From: Rhodospirillales bacterium
GTDB taxonomy: Bacteria > Pseudomonadota > Alphaproteobacteria > Rhodospirillales_A > JACZKS01
DNA: 64,000 bases
Assembly: GCA_018648445.1 (NCBI GenBank)
Contig: JABGRG010000003.1
Span: 1 to 64,000, forward strand
Direction of reading: 5' to 3'
Shown: piece by piece, positions 1 through 10,632 of the stretch
How positions within the stretch are numbered: the stretch's first letter is position 1
Layout of the letters: each line of letters begins with the position of its first letter
Notes under the pieces: generated by a model
Seen by the model: the letters and a program-made list of their open reading frames with translations, nothing else
Databases searched by the model: none
Told to the model about the DNA's origin: nothing
Translations under genes and position numbers: made by a program

Positions 1-1565
1 GAATAATCAACATGGGTGACAGCGGGAATGTCGGAACGCACGATGTTCAGCTTGTCGATGCCGAACAGTTCCTGCTCGGCGGCGCTCATCTTGCGGCGGC
101 GTTTTTCCAGAACGTCAGCGACCAGCAGCATGTAGGGGCTGTCGGTATCCATTTCGAACCAATCGGCCACGTCCTCGCGCAGAACCGAGGGCGCGAAGGG
201 GCGAAAGGATTCGCGGTATTTGACTTTCAGGTTAAGGGTCTTTTGCATGCCGGGTGAGCGCGCGTCACCCATGATGGTGCGTCCGCCAAGGGCGCGCGGG
301 CCGAATTCCATGCGCCCCTGAAACCAGCCGATGGCTTTTTCCTGCGCCAGGGCCTTGGCCGTGGCCTGGGTGGTCTCGTCGTCGCCTAGCACCTTGAATT
401 TGGCGCCCAGCGCGCGCAGGCGTTCCTCGATTTTGCCCTGTGAATACTCCGGCCCCAGATAGGCGCCCTGCATCTTGTCGCGGCCATCCGCTACGCGCGG
501 AGCGCCCTTGTGCCAGTGATAGGCGCAGTAGGCGGCTCCCAGCGCCCCGCCAGCATCCCCGGCTGCCGGTTGCACCCAGATGTTTTCGAACGATCCGTCA
601 CGCAGGATTTTGCCGTTGGCCACGCAATTGAGCGCCACGCCACCGGCCAGACACAGGTTCTTCAGGCCCGTTTCTTGCGCCAGATGGCGGGCATTTCGCA
701 GCATGACCTCTTCGGTCACGGCCTGAACCGATGCCGCCAGATCCATGTGGCGCTGGGTCAGAAATTCTTCGGATTTGCGGGCCGGACCGCCGAAAAGCTC
801 GTCGAACCTGCCGTTGGTCATGGTCAGACCGGTGCAATAATCGAAATACGACTGGTCCAGCCGGAACGAGCCGTCGTCTTTCACGTCGATCAGGTGATCT
901 AAAATGCGCTGGGCGTACTTGGGTTCGCCATAGGGGGCCAACCCCATCACCTTGTATTCGCCGGAATTGACGCGAAATCCCGTGTAATAAGTGAACGCCG
1001 AATACAAAAGCCCCAGAGAATGCGGGAAATGGATTTCCTTGACCACTTCCAGACGGTTGCCCGATCCAACGGCCACCGAAGCCGTCGCCCATTCGCCGAC
1101 GCCGTCCATGGTCAGAATGGCTGCCTCTTCGAAGGGTGACGGATAAAAGGCGCTGGCGGCGTGGCTTTGGTGGTGTTCGGCAAACAACAGCCGGTTTTTC
1201 CAGTCGAAACCGGCACCGTGTTTTTTCAACTCCTTGCTCAGTAGGTCTTTTTGGAAAAGCTTCTCACGAAGCCAAACCGGCATGGCCATGCGGAACGATG
1301 AAAAGCCGCGTGGCGCAAAACTCAGATAGGTTTCCAAAAGGCGCTCGAACTTAAGAAAGGGCTTGTCGTAAAAGGCGACGAAATCGATCTCTTCCAGACC
1401 GACACCGGCGCGTTCCAGACAGAACGTGACCGCGTTGTGTGGAAAACCGGCAGCCTGCTTGGTGCGGGTAAAGCGTTCTTCCTGCGCCGCGGCGACGATT
1501 TCGCCGTCCTCGATCAACGCCGCCGCGCTGTCGTGATAAAAGGCCGAGATGCCGAGAATTCGCAT
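1..1565 (-). CDS. NodU/CmcH-family carbamoyltransferase (3' end outside window)
   Basis: Transfers a carbamoyl group from carbamoyl phosphate to a hydroxyl on a sugar or natural product; the substrate here is unknown. It starts MRILGISAFYHDSAAALIED, typical of the ASKHA-fold N-terminal domain shared with TsaD. A His-rich metal/ATP-binding stretch (AEHHQSHAASAF) lies near residue 130, and the C-terminal YrdC-like domain shows EFGPRALGGRTIMGD near residue 420. About 521 codons are present; family members are usually somewhat longer, so only the last part is missing. It is the last gene of a minus-strand run with DUF5989 and SxtJ genes, an arrangement found in many bacteria. The family call is firm; the substrate is not inferable. 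Confidence 0.93.
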   Translation of the reverse strand, partial: MRILGISAFYHDSAAALIEDGEIVAAAQEERFTRTKQAAGFPHNAVTFCLERAGVGLEEIDFVAFYDKPFLKFERLLETYLSFAPRGFSSFRMAMPVWLREKLFQKDLLSKELKKHGAGFDWKNRLLFAEHHQSHAASAFYPSPFEEAAILTMDGVGEWATASVAVGSGNRLEVVKEIHFPHSLGLLYSAFTYYTGFRVNSGEYKVMGLAPYGEPKYAQRILDHLIDVKDDGSFRLDQSYFDYCTGLTMTNGRFDELFGGPARKSEEFLTQRHMDLAASVQAVTEEVMLRNARHLAQETGLKNLCLAGGVALNCVANGKILRDGSFENIWVQPAAGDAGGALGAAYCAYHWHKGAPRVADGRDKMQGAYLGPEYSQGKIEERLRALGAKFKVLGDDETTQATAKALAQEKAIGWFQGRMEFGPRALGGRTIMGDARSPGMQKTLNLKVKYRESFRPFAPSVLREDVADWFEMDTDSPYMLLVADVLEKRRRKMSAAEQELFGIDKLNIVRSDIPAVTHVDY

Positions 1566-1577
1566 CAAGCCCGCGCC

Positions 1578-1727
1578 CTATAAGATGGTGTAGATGAAGG
1601 GAGCGACAGCAGAGCCCTTGCTCAGCACAATCAGCCCGCCAAACAGCGCCATGACAAGCAGGATCGGCAACAGCCTGAATTTCTTTCTCACCCGCATAAA
1701 GGCCCAAAGTTCCGCCAGAAAACTCAT
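1578..1727 (-). CDS. DUF5989 small membrane protein
   Basis: A 49-residue protein starting MSFLAELWAFMRVRKKFRLL, followed by one hydrophobic helix (PILLVMALFGGLIVL) and a short tail ending IYTIL. This matches the DUF5989 family, tiny membrane proteins encoded between SxtJ-like and carbamoyltransferase genes. It lies 12 bases upstream of the carbamoyltransferase start and 14 bases downstream of the SxtJ-like stop, so the three are probably one transcript. A purine-rich GAAGAGAAGCA lies just before the ATG. Its function is unknown; a membrane-anchoring or scaffold role for the carbamoyltransferase is only a guess. Confidence 0.85.
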   Translation of the reverse strand: MSFLAELWAFMRVRKKFRLLPILLVMALFGGLIVLSKGSAVAPFIYTIL

Positions 1728-1741
1728 TGCTTCTCTTCTTC

Positions 1742-2179
1742 CTAAAACTGGTTCTTCATTGTTTCCGGCGCCGGTTCGGCGTCCGGTCGTCTGATCCAGT
1801 AGCTGTCCGCTTGCGGATCAAACTTGCGGCGCATGGGATCCTTGCCCATCAGCCGCATGATCAGCGCGGTCGGAAGGACCGTCGAGACAAACACAAAAGC
1901 GAGAATGACCGGGGTGACAATGCGGTGCAGCAATTGCCCAAAACGCATCCACAAACGGTTGGCCGGATGAAGAACCCAGGGCACGGCCATGGCAACAACG
2001 AAAATTGCGCCCGCAATTCCAAGTGCCCATACCCGCATGGCTCTGCCGCCCAACAGCGGAAAAACACCGATCAAGGCAAAAACGACGGAAAAAACGACGC
2101 CAAATGACCGGTCCGACCCGACCTCGACCCCGCGGGACCGCTGATAGTTCTCGTGTGTCGCCAATTTGTTGTCTGCCAT
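1742..2179 (-). CDS. SxtJ-family membrane protein
   Basis: A 145-residue protein with a hydrophilic N-terminus and at least three hydrophobic segments (about residues 26-42, 47-68 and 88-108). The tail RKFDPQADSYWIRR is the signature end of the SxtJ family, named from the saxitoxin cluster and common beside NodU-type carbamoyltransferases. It is the first gene of the SxtJ, DUF5989, carbamoyltransferase run. The role of SxtJ is not established; genomic linkage is the only clue. Confidence 0.85.
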   Translation of the reverse strand: MADNKLATHENYQRSRGVEVGSDRSFGVVFSVVFALIGVFPLLGGRAMRVWALGIAGAIFVVAMAVPWVLHPANRLWMRFGQLLHRIVTPVILAFVFVSTVLPTALIMRLMGKDPMRRKFDPQADSYWIRRPDAEPAPETMKNQF

Positions 2180-2313
2180 GAAATGCCGCCCGATGTTCGC
2201 AGGGTGTTTACTACTTTTCAGGTTGGGGGGTAAAGAGTTTGGGGAAGACGGAATTTGACGAATGGTAACAATAGACGGATAAAGCAGCGCAAACCCCTCA
2301 AGTAAAGTTTTCC

Positions 2314-2996
2314 ATACGCCTGTTTCGTATCGTTGCGGTCAATGTATCCGTGCTTTTGTGCGGAATTTTCGTGGCCGAAATCATCTTCGGATCGTGGGTA
2401 TTCGGCCCGGACTTCGGAGTGATGAACATTCCGCGCGACTCCCTTCATGTTTTCGATGTCAGCAATCTATACGGCAAGACCGATAAGATCAGGTACAGCC
2501 GCGATAAATAAGGGCTGCGTGGCCGTTACGGCGCGGTATCCGATATCGACATCCTGACCATGGGCGGAAGCACCACGAACCAGCTTTACATTGACGACAG
2601 TGAAGCATGGCAGGCCGTTTTGGCGGCCCGATTTGCTAGGGGCGGCTCTTGGATGCATATCGTCAGAGGCTGCAAATGCTAACGAAAAAAATTCGGCAAT
2701 TCGAAGCCCGGCCCATTTTTTTGACCCAAACGGTTGCGGGATATCGAATTCGTGATGGCTGGGTTTAGGGGCCGTCTGCCAACAATGGTCCGGCAAATTT
2801 GGGGGCGTACAGCGGAATTATGCAATTCAATCTGGTGACACTCGACGTTTGCCAAAACGAAGGGGCGATTTTCATAGATCTTGCGCGCGAGCTTGAATTC
2901 GACGACGGGGATTTTTTCGACGCGGTCCAAAATACGCCACCAGGAACCCGGAAAATTGGCGATTTCCTTTATGAAAAGCTGAAATCGACGCTCTGA
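2314..2996 (+). pseudogene. Decayed SGNH/GDSL-type hydrolase
   Basis: Plus-strand remnants of one protein are recognisable in two frames. Frame A (2314-2682) gives a membrane anchor (LFRIVAVNVSVLLCGIFVAE), then an in-frame TAA at 2509-2511 where relatives read DKYG, then the nucleophile block TMGGSTTNQ at 2557-2583. Frame B (2676-2996) gives RPIFLTQTVAGYRIRDGWV, an in-frame TAG at 2766-2768, and a family-like C-terminus (IDLARELEFDDGDFFDAV ... GTRKIGDFLYEKL). The catalytic middle is missing between the frames, around 2640-2676. No start codon is obvious upstream. Such hydrolases are often encoded beside the carbamoyltransferase/SxtJ module, which supports the identification. It cannot make a functional enzyme. 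Confidence 0.8.
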
Positions 2997-3006
2997 TTGA
3001 GCAGGC

Positions 3007-4365
3007 CTATTCCGCCTTGCGCCGGAGCCTTGCGGCGAAGAAGCCGTCCATGCCGCCCAGTTCCGCCATGTGGCTGGGCAGGCAGCGCAAATCGCCCTCG
3101 GTGTTGATGCATTCCACCGGCGCGCCGGTGGAATGGGCGCTGATGGGAATGCGTTCGATGGGCGCACCGGAGGCCAGTGCGCGCTCGATCAGTTGCGGGC
3201 CTTCCTCTGGTTGCAGCGAGCAGGCGCAATAAACGATCAATCCGCCGGGTTTAACCATGCCCCAGGCGGCTTCCAGAAGCCGCGCCTGAAGCAAAGCGAG
3301 ATCGGCCACGTTCGCGGTTGATTTCAGCTGAGCGACGTCCGGGTGACGGCGCAGCGTTCCCGTGGCCGAACAAGGCGCGTCCAGCAACACCGCATCGACC
3401 GGTTGTCCGGGCCGCCACAGGGTTCCGTCGGCAGTTTCCGTTTTAACCTTGAGGCCAAGCCGGGCCATGTTGGATTGCAGGCGTTTCAGCCTTCCGGCGG
3501 CCCGGTCGATGGCGGTGACATTGGCTCCCATGGCCGCCAATTGCGCGGTTTTTCCGCCGGGTGCGGCGCACAGATCAACGATGTTCTTTCCGGCGACATC
3601 CCCCAGAAGGCGCGCGGGGTATGCGGCGGCCGCGTCCTGAACCCACCATGCCCCTTCGCCAAAGCCGGGCAATTCGGTGATGGGACCGCGTGGCCACATG
3701 CGCAGGCTTCCGCCGGGAAGTTCCTTGGCATCCAGTTGTTCGGCCCAGTTTTCCTTTTCGCCTTTCAGCGTCAGGTCGAGTGGCGGTTCGCCCAAATGGG
3801 CTTCGGCAATGGCCCGGCACGTTTGGGTGCCGTAGGTTTCGCTCCAGCTTTCCCACAACCAGCCGGGTGTGTTGAGTTGGGCGGCGTCCTGCGCGCCCAG
3901 CATTTCCTCGCCTTCGCGCCCGACGCGGCGCAGCACCGCGTTGATCAGTCCGGCAAAGGCGCTGGCCCGGCGTTTGCGGGCCAGTTGCACGGATGTGTCG
4001 ACCGCCGCATGGGGCGGAGTTTTCAAGAACACGAGCTGGCAAATGCCCAGACGCAGGATATTTTTGGCAATTTCGGCGTCGGCCTTGTTGGCCAGCGGGC
4101 GTTCGACGCACGCGGCAATCAAGGCGTCGATCTGCCCCAACCGGCGCAAGGTGGTGGCGCACAGATTGTGAACGAAGCCCCGGTCCCGGCCCGACAGGCG
4201 GGTAAAGCCCGTGTGACTGTCCATCGCTTCGTCAAAAGGCTGGCCGCGCGCGCTCACCGCCGCAAGAAGTTCAAGGGCGACATAACGGCTGGCCAGGGGC
4301 GCCGGGGTGGCGTAGCGGTTCGCGCCTTTTGATTTTGCGGACGCGCGTGGATTTCTATCGGCCAT
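3007..4365 (-). CDS. rsmB: 16S rRNA m5C methyltransferase, RsmB/NusB type
   Basis: S-adenosylmethionine-dependent cytosine-5 methyltransferase for 16S rRNA. A NusB-like helical domain occupies about residues 20-150. The Rossmann methyltransferase follows, with DLCAAPGGKTAQLAAMG for SAM binding, the DAPCSATGTLRRHPDV motif carrying one conserved Cys, and YCACSLQPEEG carrying the catalytic Cys. The 452-residue length is normal. The ATG overlaps the stop of the upstream cyclase-family gene by one base, so translation is probably coupled. The specific site (C967 in E. coli) is inferred from family. Confidence 0.93.
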   Translation of the reverse strand: MADRNPRASAKSKGANRYATPAPLASRYVALELLAAVSARGQPFDEAMDSHTGFTRLSGRDRGFVHNLCATTLRRLGQIDALIAACVERPLANKADAEIAKNILRLGICQLVFLKTPPHAAVDTSVQLARKRRASAFAGLINAVLRRVGREGEEMLGAQDAAQLNTPGWLWESWSETYGTQTCRAIAEAHLGEPPLDLTLKGEKENWAEQLDAKELPGGSLRMWPRGPITELPGFGEGAWWVQDAAAAYPARLLGDVAGKNIVDLCAAPGGKTAQLAAMGANVTAIDRAAGRLKRLQSNMARLGLKVKTETADGTLWRPGQPVDAVLLDAPCSATGTLRRHPDVAQLKSTANVADLALLQARLLEAAWGMVKPGGLIVYCACSLQPEEGPQLIERALASGAPIERIPISAHSTGAPVECINTEGDLRCLPSHMAELGGMDGFFAARLRRKAE

Positions 4366-5006
4366 TAGTTTTCAATCAGGGCGACGCGGGCCGGAGCCCC
4401 GTCGCAGTCCTTCAATTTCAAGGGCATGCAGATAAGTTCGTAGTCGCCCGGAGAGATCGCGCGCAAGTCCAGGCCTTCAACAACGGCGACCTCGGCACCC
4501 AGCAGTGCCAAATGGGTCAACGCGCCGGGCTCTTCGTAGCGTTCGATGGAAAAATAATCAATTCCTACCAGCAAAAATCCCTGTTCGACCACCCAGTTGG
4601 CGGCATCCGGCATCAGGGCAACGAAGTTTTTATCGAAGCCCTGGGAGTGATCGTCGAACAGCCGGCAATTGCGGGTTCGGATGATCAGCCGTTCGGTTCC
4701 CGCCGGAATGTTCGCCCCTTGCAGATCTTCACGCGAAATGGCGTCGACATCGGGAAAATCGACCACCACGCAGGGGCCGATCAGGGTTTCTAGGGGCATT
4801 TGGTCCACGGGCCGCGCGCCGTTTACGAAATGCAGCGGCGCGTCCACGTGGGTGCCGAAATGAACGAAGGTCTCAAGCTGCGAGATATTATTGGCGCCGC
4901 CTTCGGACATGGAGCGCAGGCGAAACAGTTTCGGCGCTTTTTGGCCGGGCCACGCTGGGACTTCTGACGAAAGGGTCAGGGTAACGTCGTGAATAATCCG
5001 GCTCAT
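4365..5006 (-). CDS. Cyclase-family hydrolase (KynB-like, metal dependent)
   Basis: A 213-residue member of the cyclase/arylformamidase superfamily. The metal-binding signature HFGTHVDAPLHF is present near residue 47, followed by later acidic and glycine positions typical of the fold. KynB enzymes hydrolyse N-formylkynurenine, but many relatives act on other amides or lactones, and no tryptophan-degradation genes are nearby. The start is placed at MSRIIHDVTL because GGAG sits seven bases before it; an in-frame extension upstream lacks a convincing ribosome site. The gene is coupled to rsmB downstream. Confidence 0.85.
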   Translation of the reverse strand: MSRIIHDVTLTLSSEVPAWPGQKAPKLFRLRSMSEGGANNISQLETFVHFGTHVDAPLHFVNGARPVDQMPLETLIGPCVVVDFPDVDAISREDLQGANIPAGTERLIIRTRNCRLFDDHSQGFDKNFVALMPDAANWVVEQGFLLVGIDYFSIERYEEPGALTHLALLGAEVAVVEGLDLRAISPGDYELICMPLKLKDCDGAPARVALIEN

Positions 5007-5185
5007 CCGATTCTCCGAAGGCAAAAACGCGGTTTCACATCTCAGATCATTGAATAAACCCTTCTCGCCCCTTTTGCCAGACGGCGGCACCGGTTCTTCC
5101 TTATCCCTTGTGTTGTCCTAAAAAGTTGTAGTACGATAACCATGCAATCGTAAAACGAGAATTTCTTTGGAGAGGCGGTATTCAG

Positions 5186-5632
5186 ATGAACGTCCGGATA
5201 TTCCGTTTTGTGGCAGGACTAATGATATCGCTCGCTTATTTTGGCGACGCGATTTCCGCAGATGTGATGAGCGGGCCGATGGCCGCCCGGATCGTTCGGG
5301 TCATCGACGGCGACACCCTAGTCGTCCGGGTTCAGGTCTGGCTGGATCAGGAAGTGGAAACCCGGGTGCGTCTTTTTGGCGTGGATTCGCCGGAAATCCG
5401 CGGCAAATGTCCCGAAGAACGGCGCATGGCTCTTGAAGCCCGCGCATTTATCGAGAAACTCGGCGGAAGTGACAATGGGGTGTTTCTTCATGATGTGCGC
5501 CACGGGAAATTCGCCCGGCGGGTGATCGCCCGCGTTTCGTCCGCCCGCTTCGCCGATTTCGCGGCGGCTCTTCTGCAATCGGGGCTTGCCCGGCCATACG
5601 ACGGCAAAAAGCGCCAATCGTGGTGTAACTGA
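5186..5632 (+). CDS. Secreted thermonuclease-like (SNase fold) protein
   Basis: A 148-residue staphylococcal-nuclease-like protein with an N-terminal hydrophobic segment and a likely signal-peptide cleavage near AISA. The fold is marked by RIVRVIDGDTLVVRV, RVRLFGVDSPEI and a final block ending LARPYDGKKRQSWC. Catalytic-type Asp and Arg residues are visible in these blocks. It probably degrades nucleic acid in the periplasm or outside. The ribosome site GGAGAGG precedes the ATG. Substrate and biological role are not shown by context. Confidence 0.85.
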   Translation: MNVRIFRFVAGLMISLAYFGDAISADVMSGPMAARIVRVIDGDTLVVRVQVWLDQEVETRVRLFGVDSPEIRGKCPEERRMALEARAFIEKLGGSDNGVFLHDVRHGKFARRVIARVSSARFADFAAALLQSGLARPYDGKKRQSWCN

Positions 5633-5652
5633 TCCCACCGAATGACGAACTG

Positions 5653-5684
5653 GTGCACTGAATCATACATATGGTACAGTGCAC
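5653..5684. promoter_or_regulatory. Inverted repeat upstream of TPR gene
   Basis: Perfect 8-bp arms (gtgcactg / cagtgcac) separated by 16 bases, lying 33 bases before the preferred ATG of the TPR gene. There is no T-tract, so a terminator is unlikely. It could be an operator or simply an mRNA hairpin. No regulator is identifiable. Confidence 0.4.
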
Positions 5685-5716
5685 TAGATGGCGGTTGGGA
5701 AGAAATCAAAAAAACG

Positions 5717-7075
5717 ATGGTTAAGGATATTTTCGGGAAGTTAATCAATCCGTTAACGGGCGCCGAAGGTCAGCCCGGCGATGCATTTCAGCCGGCTTCT
5801 TCCGAACCGGCCGCCGTGGTTCTGTTGATCTCCGATCTGGATGGACTGAACGGACGGGAAATTTCGTCCGCGATTGGTCAGGCCCTGACGGCCTGGCCTC
5901 GGGTTGAAGTCCGTATGGCCCACAAACGGCTGAAACCGCAGGGCGATTTCACGTATGTCGAAAAGCTGGCGGAATCGGGCAGGCTTGGAAAAATCTGGCT
6001 GGCTGAGGAAAAGGCGGACGTTCTGATATGGGGTGAAACCCTGGGAACCGAAGGCGCGGCGCTGGTTCGCTTTCTGGCCGGCGCGATCAACGGCGACGCC
6101 AAAACCGGGACCTTCGGTCTGGGTGATTCGCTGGAGCTTCCGGTGAGGTTCGGCAAGGAGTACCACGATATTGTCGGCGCCGCCGCCGTTTCCGCATCCG
6201 TGGCCGTAAAACAGCCTGATGACGAACCGTTCGCCGGTGTTCTGGCGAGCGCGTTGGGCCGGGTCAGCGGTTTTGTCGAGGCCCCGCCGCCGGGGCTGTC
6301 GGTTACCCAGAACGTGTCGCTTTTGACCTGTCTGGGAAATTGTTTCACCGCTCTTTGGCGGACCAACGGCGAGGACAAGCATTTCGAACGCGCCGTTCGC
6401 GTATACAAACTGGCGCTGGATTCCTGCCCATCGGGCGGCATGGCGGTTTCACAAGCCCTGATCCACAATCATATGGCTGCGGCCTTCGAAGGGAAGGCCG
6501 GAACCGAGCCCGGGACCGAGCGCCTGCTGGCTGCGGCCAAGTCGTATCAGGCCGTGACCGAGACGGTGGGCAGAATTGAATACCCCCAGGATTGGGCCTT
6601 CGCCCAGAATCGCCTGGGGCTGGTGTACTATCGGCTGGCGGTTCGCAGTGACAATGACGCATCGTACCTGTTGGCGGCGGCCAAGGCGTTTGACGCCGCG
6701 CGCGTCGTACTAACCCAGGATGATGCGCCTGACCAATGGGGCGAGATCAGCAACCAACTGGGTGTTTCGCTGATGGCCTTGAGCGGTCAGGTGGCGGGAA
6801 CGGGAACCCTGGAGCGCTCCATCGCCGCGTTCAAGGACGCGCACGAGGTTCGCTTGCGGACCCTGGCGCCGCTTCTCTGGGCGCAAACGTCCAACAATCT
6901 GGGTGCGGCTTCCTTTTCCCTGTTCCGGCGCAGTAGCACGCCGCAACTGCTTGAGGATGCTATCCGGCACTTCGAAGGCGCACGTGAGATTTATGTTCAA
7001 TACCGCCAGGAGCGAACGGTTGCCGTCATTGAAAAGAATTTGAAGCGCGCCCGAGAACTGGCGGCGCGCCGGTAG
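5717..7075 (+). CDS. TPR-repeat protein, unknown function
   Basis: A soluble 452-residue protein with no signal peptide. Residues about 30-170 form an alpha/beta domain (VVLLISDLDGLNG, then DVLIWGETLG) resembling the TolB-like N-terminal regions seen before TPR arrays. Residues about 205-450 are helical repeats of TPR type, for example WAFAQNRLGLVYYRLA and WAQTSNNLGAASFSLF. I start it at the second ATG (MVKDIFGKLINP) because the in-frame extension from 5642 runs through the inverted repeat. It ends 32 bases before the cyclic-nucleotide-gated channel gene, so the two may be co-transcribed. No enzymatic motif is recognised. Confidence 0.75.
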   Translation: MVKDIFGKLINPLTGAEGQPGDAFQPASSEPAAVVLLISDLDGLNGREISSAIGQALTAWPRVEVRMAHKRLKPQGDFTYVEKLAESGRLGKIWLAEEKADVLIWGETLGTEGAALVRFLAGAINGDAKTGTFGLGDSLELPVRFGKEYHDIVGAAAVSASVAVKQPDDEPFAGVLASALGRVSGFVEAPPPGLSVTQNVSLLTCLGNCFTALWRTNGEDKHFERAVRVYKLALDSCPSGGMAVSQALIHNHMAAAFEGKAGTEPGTERLLAAAKSYQAVTETVGRIEYPQDWAFAQNRLGLVYYRLAVRSDNDASYLLAAAKAFDAARVVLTQDDAPDQWGEISNQLGVSLMALSGQVAGTGTLERSIAAFKDAHEVRLRTLAPLLWAQTSNNLGAASFSLFRRSSTPQLLEDAIRHFEGAREIYVQYRQERTVAVIEKNLKRARELAARR

Positions 7076-7107
7076 AGATACTCTCCAATCCACGGGTTTG
7101 GAAAAAT

Positions 7108-8277
7108 ATGCCGCGCTCGTTCAGAAAACAGGTATATGAGTTTCTCGAGCCCCAAGGGACGGACAATCGTTCCGGTACCCTTTTCGCCCGTTTCATGGTT
7201 TTTCTGATCGTCACCAACGTTGTGGCGATCATATTTGAAAGCGTTCAGGAAGTTCACGACGCCTATTTCGCCTTTTTCAACGGCTTCGAGCTGATATCGA
7301 TCATCATTTTTTCCGTTGAATATGTGGCGAGGGTCTGGAGCGCGCCCGAAGATCCCGGTCTGGCACGGGATACCGTTTCCGCCGGTCGCCTGAAATATGC
7401 GCTGACGCCGCTTGCGCTGGTTGACCTGATCGCCATTCTCCCGTTCTACCTTGCTTTTTTCGTGGTCATCGACCTTCGGTTTATGCGGGTGTTTAGGCTG
7501 CTTCGCTTGTTCAAGCTGACCCGTTATTCGCCGGCTCTCGCCACGGTCGGGGCCGTGCTCGTGGCACAGCGCCGGCAGCTCGGGGCGGCGCTTGTCATCA
7601 TGGTGACCCTTCTGGTGTTTTCGTCCAGCGTCGCCTACCTGCTGGAAAAAGACGCCCAGCCCGAACATTTCGGCTCCATCCCCCATGCCATGTGGTGGAC
7701 CATGGCGACGTTGACGACGGTGGGCTTCGGCGATGTTACCCCGATCACGACCCTGGGAAAAATGTTCGGAACAGTCCTCATGGTCTTGGGCGTTGGCATG
7801 TATGCGCTGCCGGCCGGAATATTGGCTAGCGGGTTCGCCCGCGAATTCAAAAAGCGGGAATTTGCCGTCACCTGGCGGATGGTCGCCTCCATTCCCGTTT
7901 TCTCCGATCTGGATGCGATCACCATCGCCGATATTTCCGGCATCTTACGGCCCACGCTGGTGCCGGCGCATTATACCATCGTGCACCGCGGAGATGTGGC
8001 CGACGCCATGTATTTCATCGTCATGGGGGAGGTCGTCGTGGATTTTCATCCGACGCCCCGCCGCCTCGTTCGGGGCGATTTTTTCGGCGAGATTGCCCTG
8101 CTCCAGAACCGCAGGCGCACGGCAAGCGTCAGCGCAACAACCGAATGCCAGCTTCTGGCCCTCGATACGGAAGCCTTCCACGACCTGCTGGACCGCCTTC
8201 CGGACCTCAAGGAACACTTCGAAAGGGTCGCCATACAGCGTTTGGGCGAGGCCGAACAGCAAGGCGACCTGATTTAG
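7108..8277 (+). CDS. Voltage-gated-type K+ channel with cyclic-nucleotide-binding domain
   Basis: An inner-membrane six-helix potassium channel of 389 residues. An arginine-rich S4-like helix is visible (FMRVFRLLRLFKLTR, about residue 130), then a pore loop with selectivity filter TTVGFGD near residue 205. A C-terminal cNMP-binding domain (about 265-385) carries FFGEIALLQNRRRTASV, which contains the phosphate-binding cassette. The arrangement is that of MloK1-like prokaryotic channels gated by cAMP. It probably shares a transcript with the upstream TPR gene. Gating ligand and physiological role are inferred from family only. Confidence 0.92.
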   Translation: MPRSFRKQVYEFLEPQGTDNRSGTLFARFMVFLIVTNVVAIIFESVQEVHDAYFAFFNGFELISIIIFSVEYVARVWSAPEDPGLARDTVSAGRLKYALTPLALVDLIAILPFYLAFFVVIDLRFMRVFRLLRLFKLTRYSPALATVGAVLVAQRRQLGAALVIMVTLLVFSSSVAYLLEKDAQPEHFGSIPHAMWWTMATLTTVGFGDVTPITTLGKMFGTVLMVLGVGMYALPAGILASGFAREFKKREFAVTWRMVASIPVFSDLDAITIADISGILRPTLVPAHYTIVHRGDVADAMYFIVMGEVVVDFHPTPRRLVRGDFFGEIALLQNRRRTASVSATTECQLLALDTEAFHDLLDRLPDLKEHFERVAIQRLGEAEQQGDLI

Positions 8278-8313
8278 GGCGCGTCCTCATAACACGGAAA
8301 AACAAGGACAGAC

Positions 8314-8628
8314 ATGATCAAGCATTGCGTATTTCTTTCGCTTTCCGTTCCCGACGATCTGTCAGCGCTCGATGAGCCGATGCGCCTTCTTGATGAGTTG
8401 GTCGGAAAGGTTCCCGGCATGCTGGACTTCAGCCACGGCCCGAACCGGGACTACGAAAATAAGACCGCCTCTTATCAATATGGTTTTGTAACGACCTTTT
8501 CGGATCGAGCGGCGCACCTTGAATATGCCGATCATCCGGACCATCAGCGGGCCGGCGGCATGCTGATTGACGCCTGCAAGGGTGGCTATGAAGGAATTCT
8601 GGTTGCCGATCTGGAAACAGGCACTTAA
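8314..8628 (+). CDS. Dabb-family (stress-responsive A/B barrel) protein
   Basis: A 104-residue ferredoxin-like dimeric barrel protein starting MIKHCVFLSLS, with the family features FVTTFSDRAAHLEYADHPDHQ and a C-terminal VADLE strand. The His pair in HPDH is conserved in Dabb proteins. Function is not established; plant relatives are stress-induced and some bacterial ones act in polyketide or aromatic metabolism. It is followed by a terminator shared with acsA. Confidence 0.85.
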   Translation: MIKHCVFLSLSVPDDLSALDEPMRLLDELVGKVPGMLDFSHGPNRDYENKTASYQYGFVTTFSDRAAHLEYADHPDHQRAGGMLIDACKGGYEGILVADLETGT

Positions 8629-8641
8629 GACCCGCTTATCC

Positions 8642-8682
8642 AAAAAAAACGGCGGGACCATAAGGCCCCGCCGCTTCTTTTT
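8642..8682. terminator. Bidirectional terminator between Dabb gene and acsA
   Basis: Seven-base arms cggcggg (8650-8656) and cccgccg (8667-8673), with an A-run on the left and a T-rich run on the right, between two convergent genes. The flanking runs suit termination in both directions. Confidence 0.75.
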
Positions 8683-8697
8683 CGTCGCTAACCGAGG

Positions 8698-10632
<1,935 letters not shown>

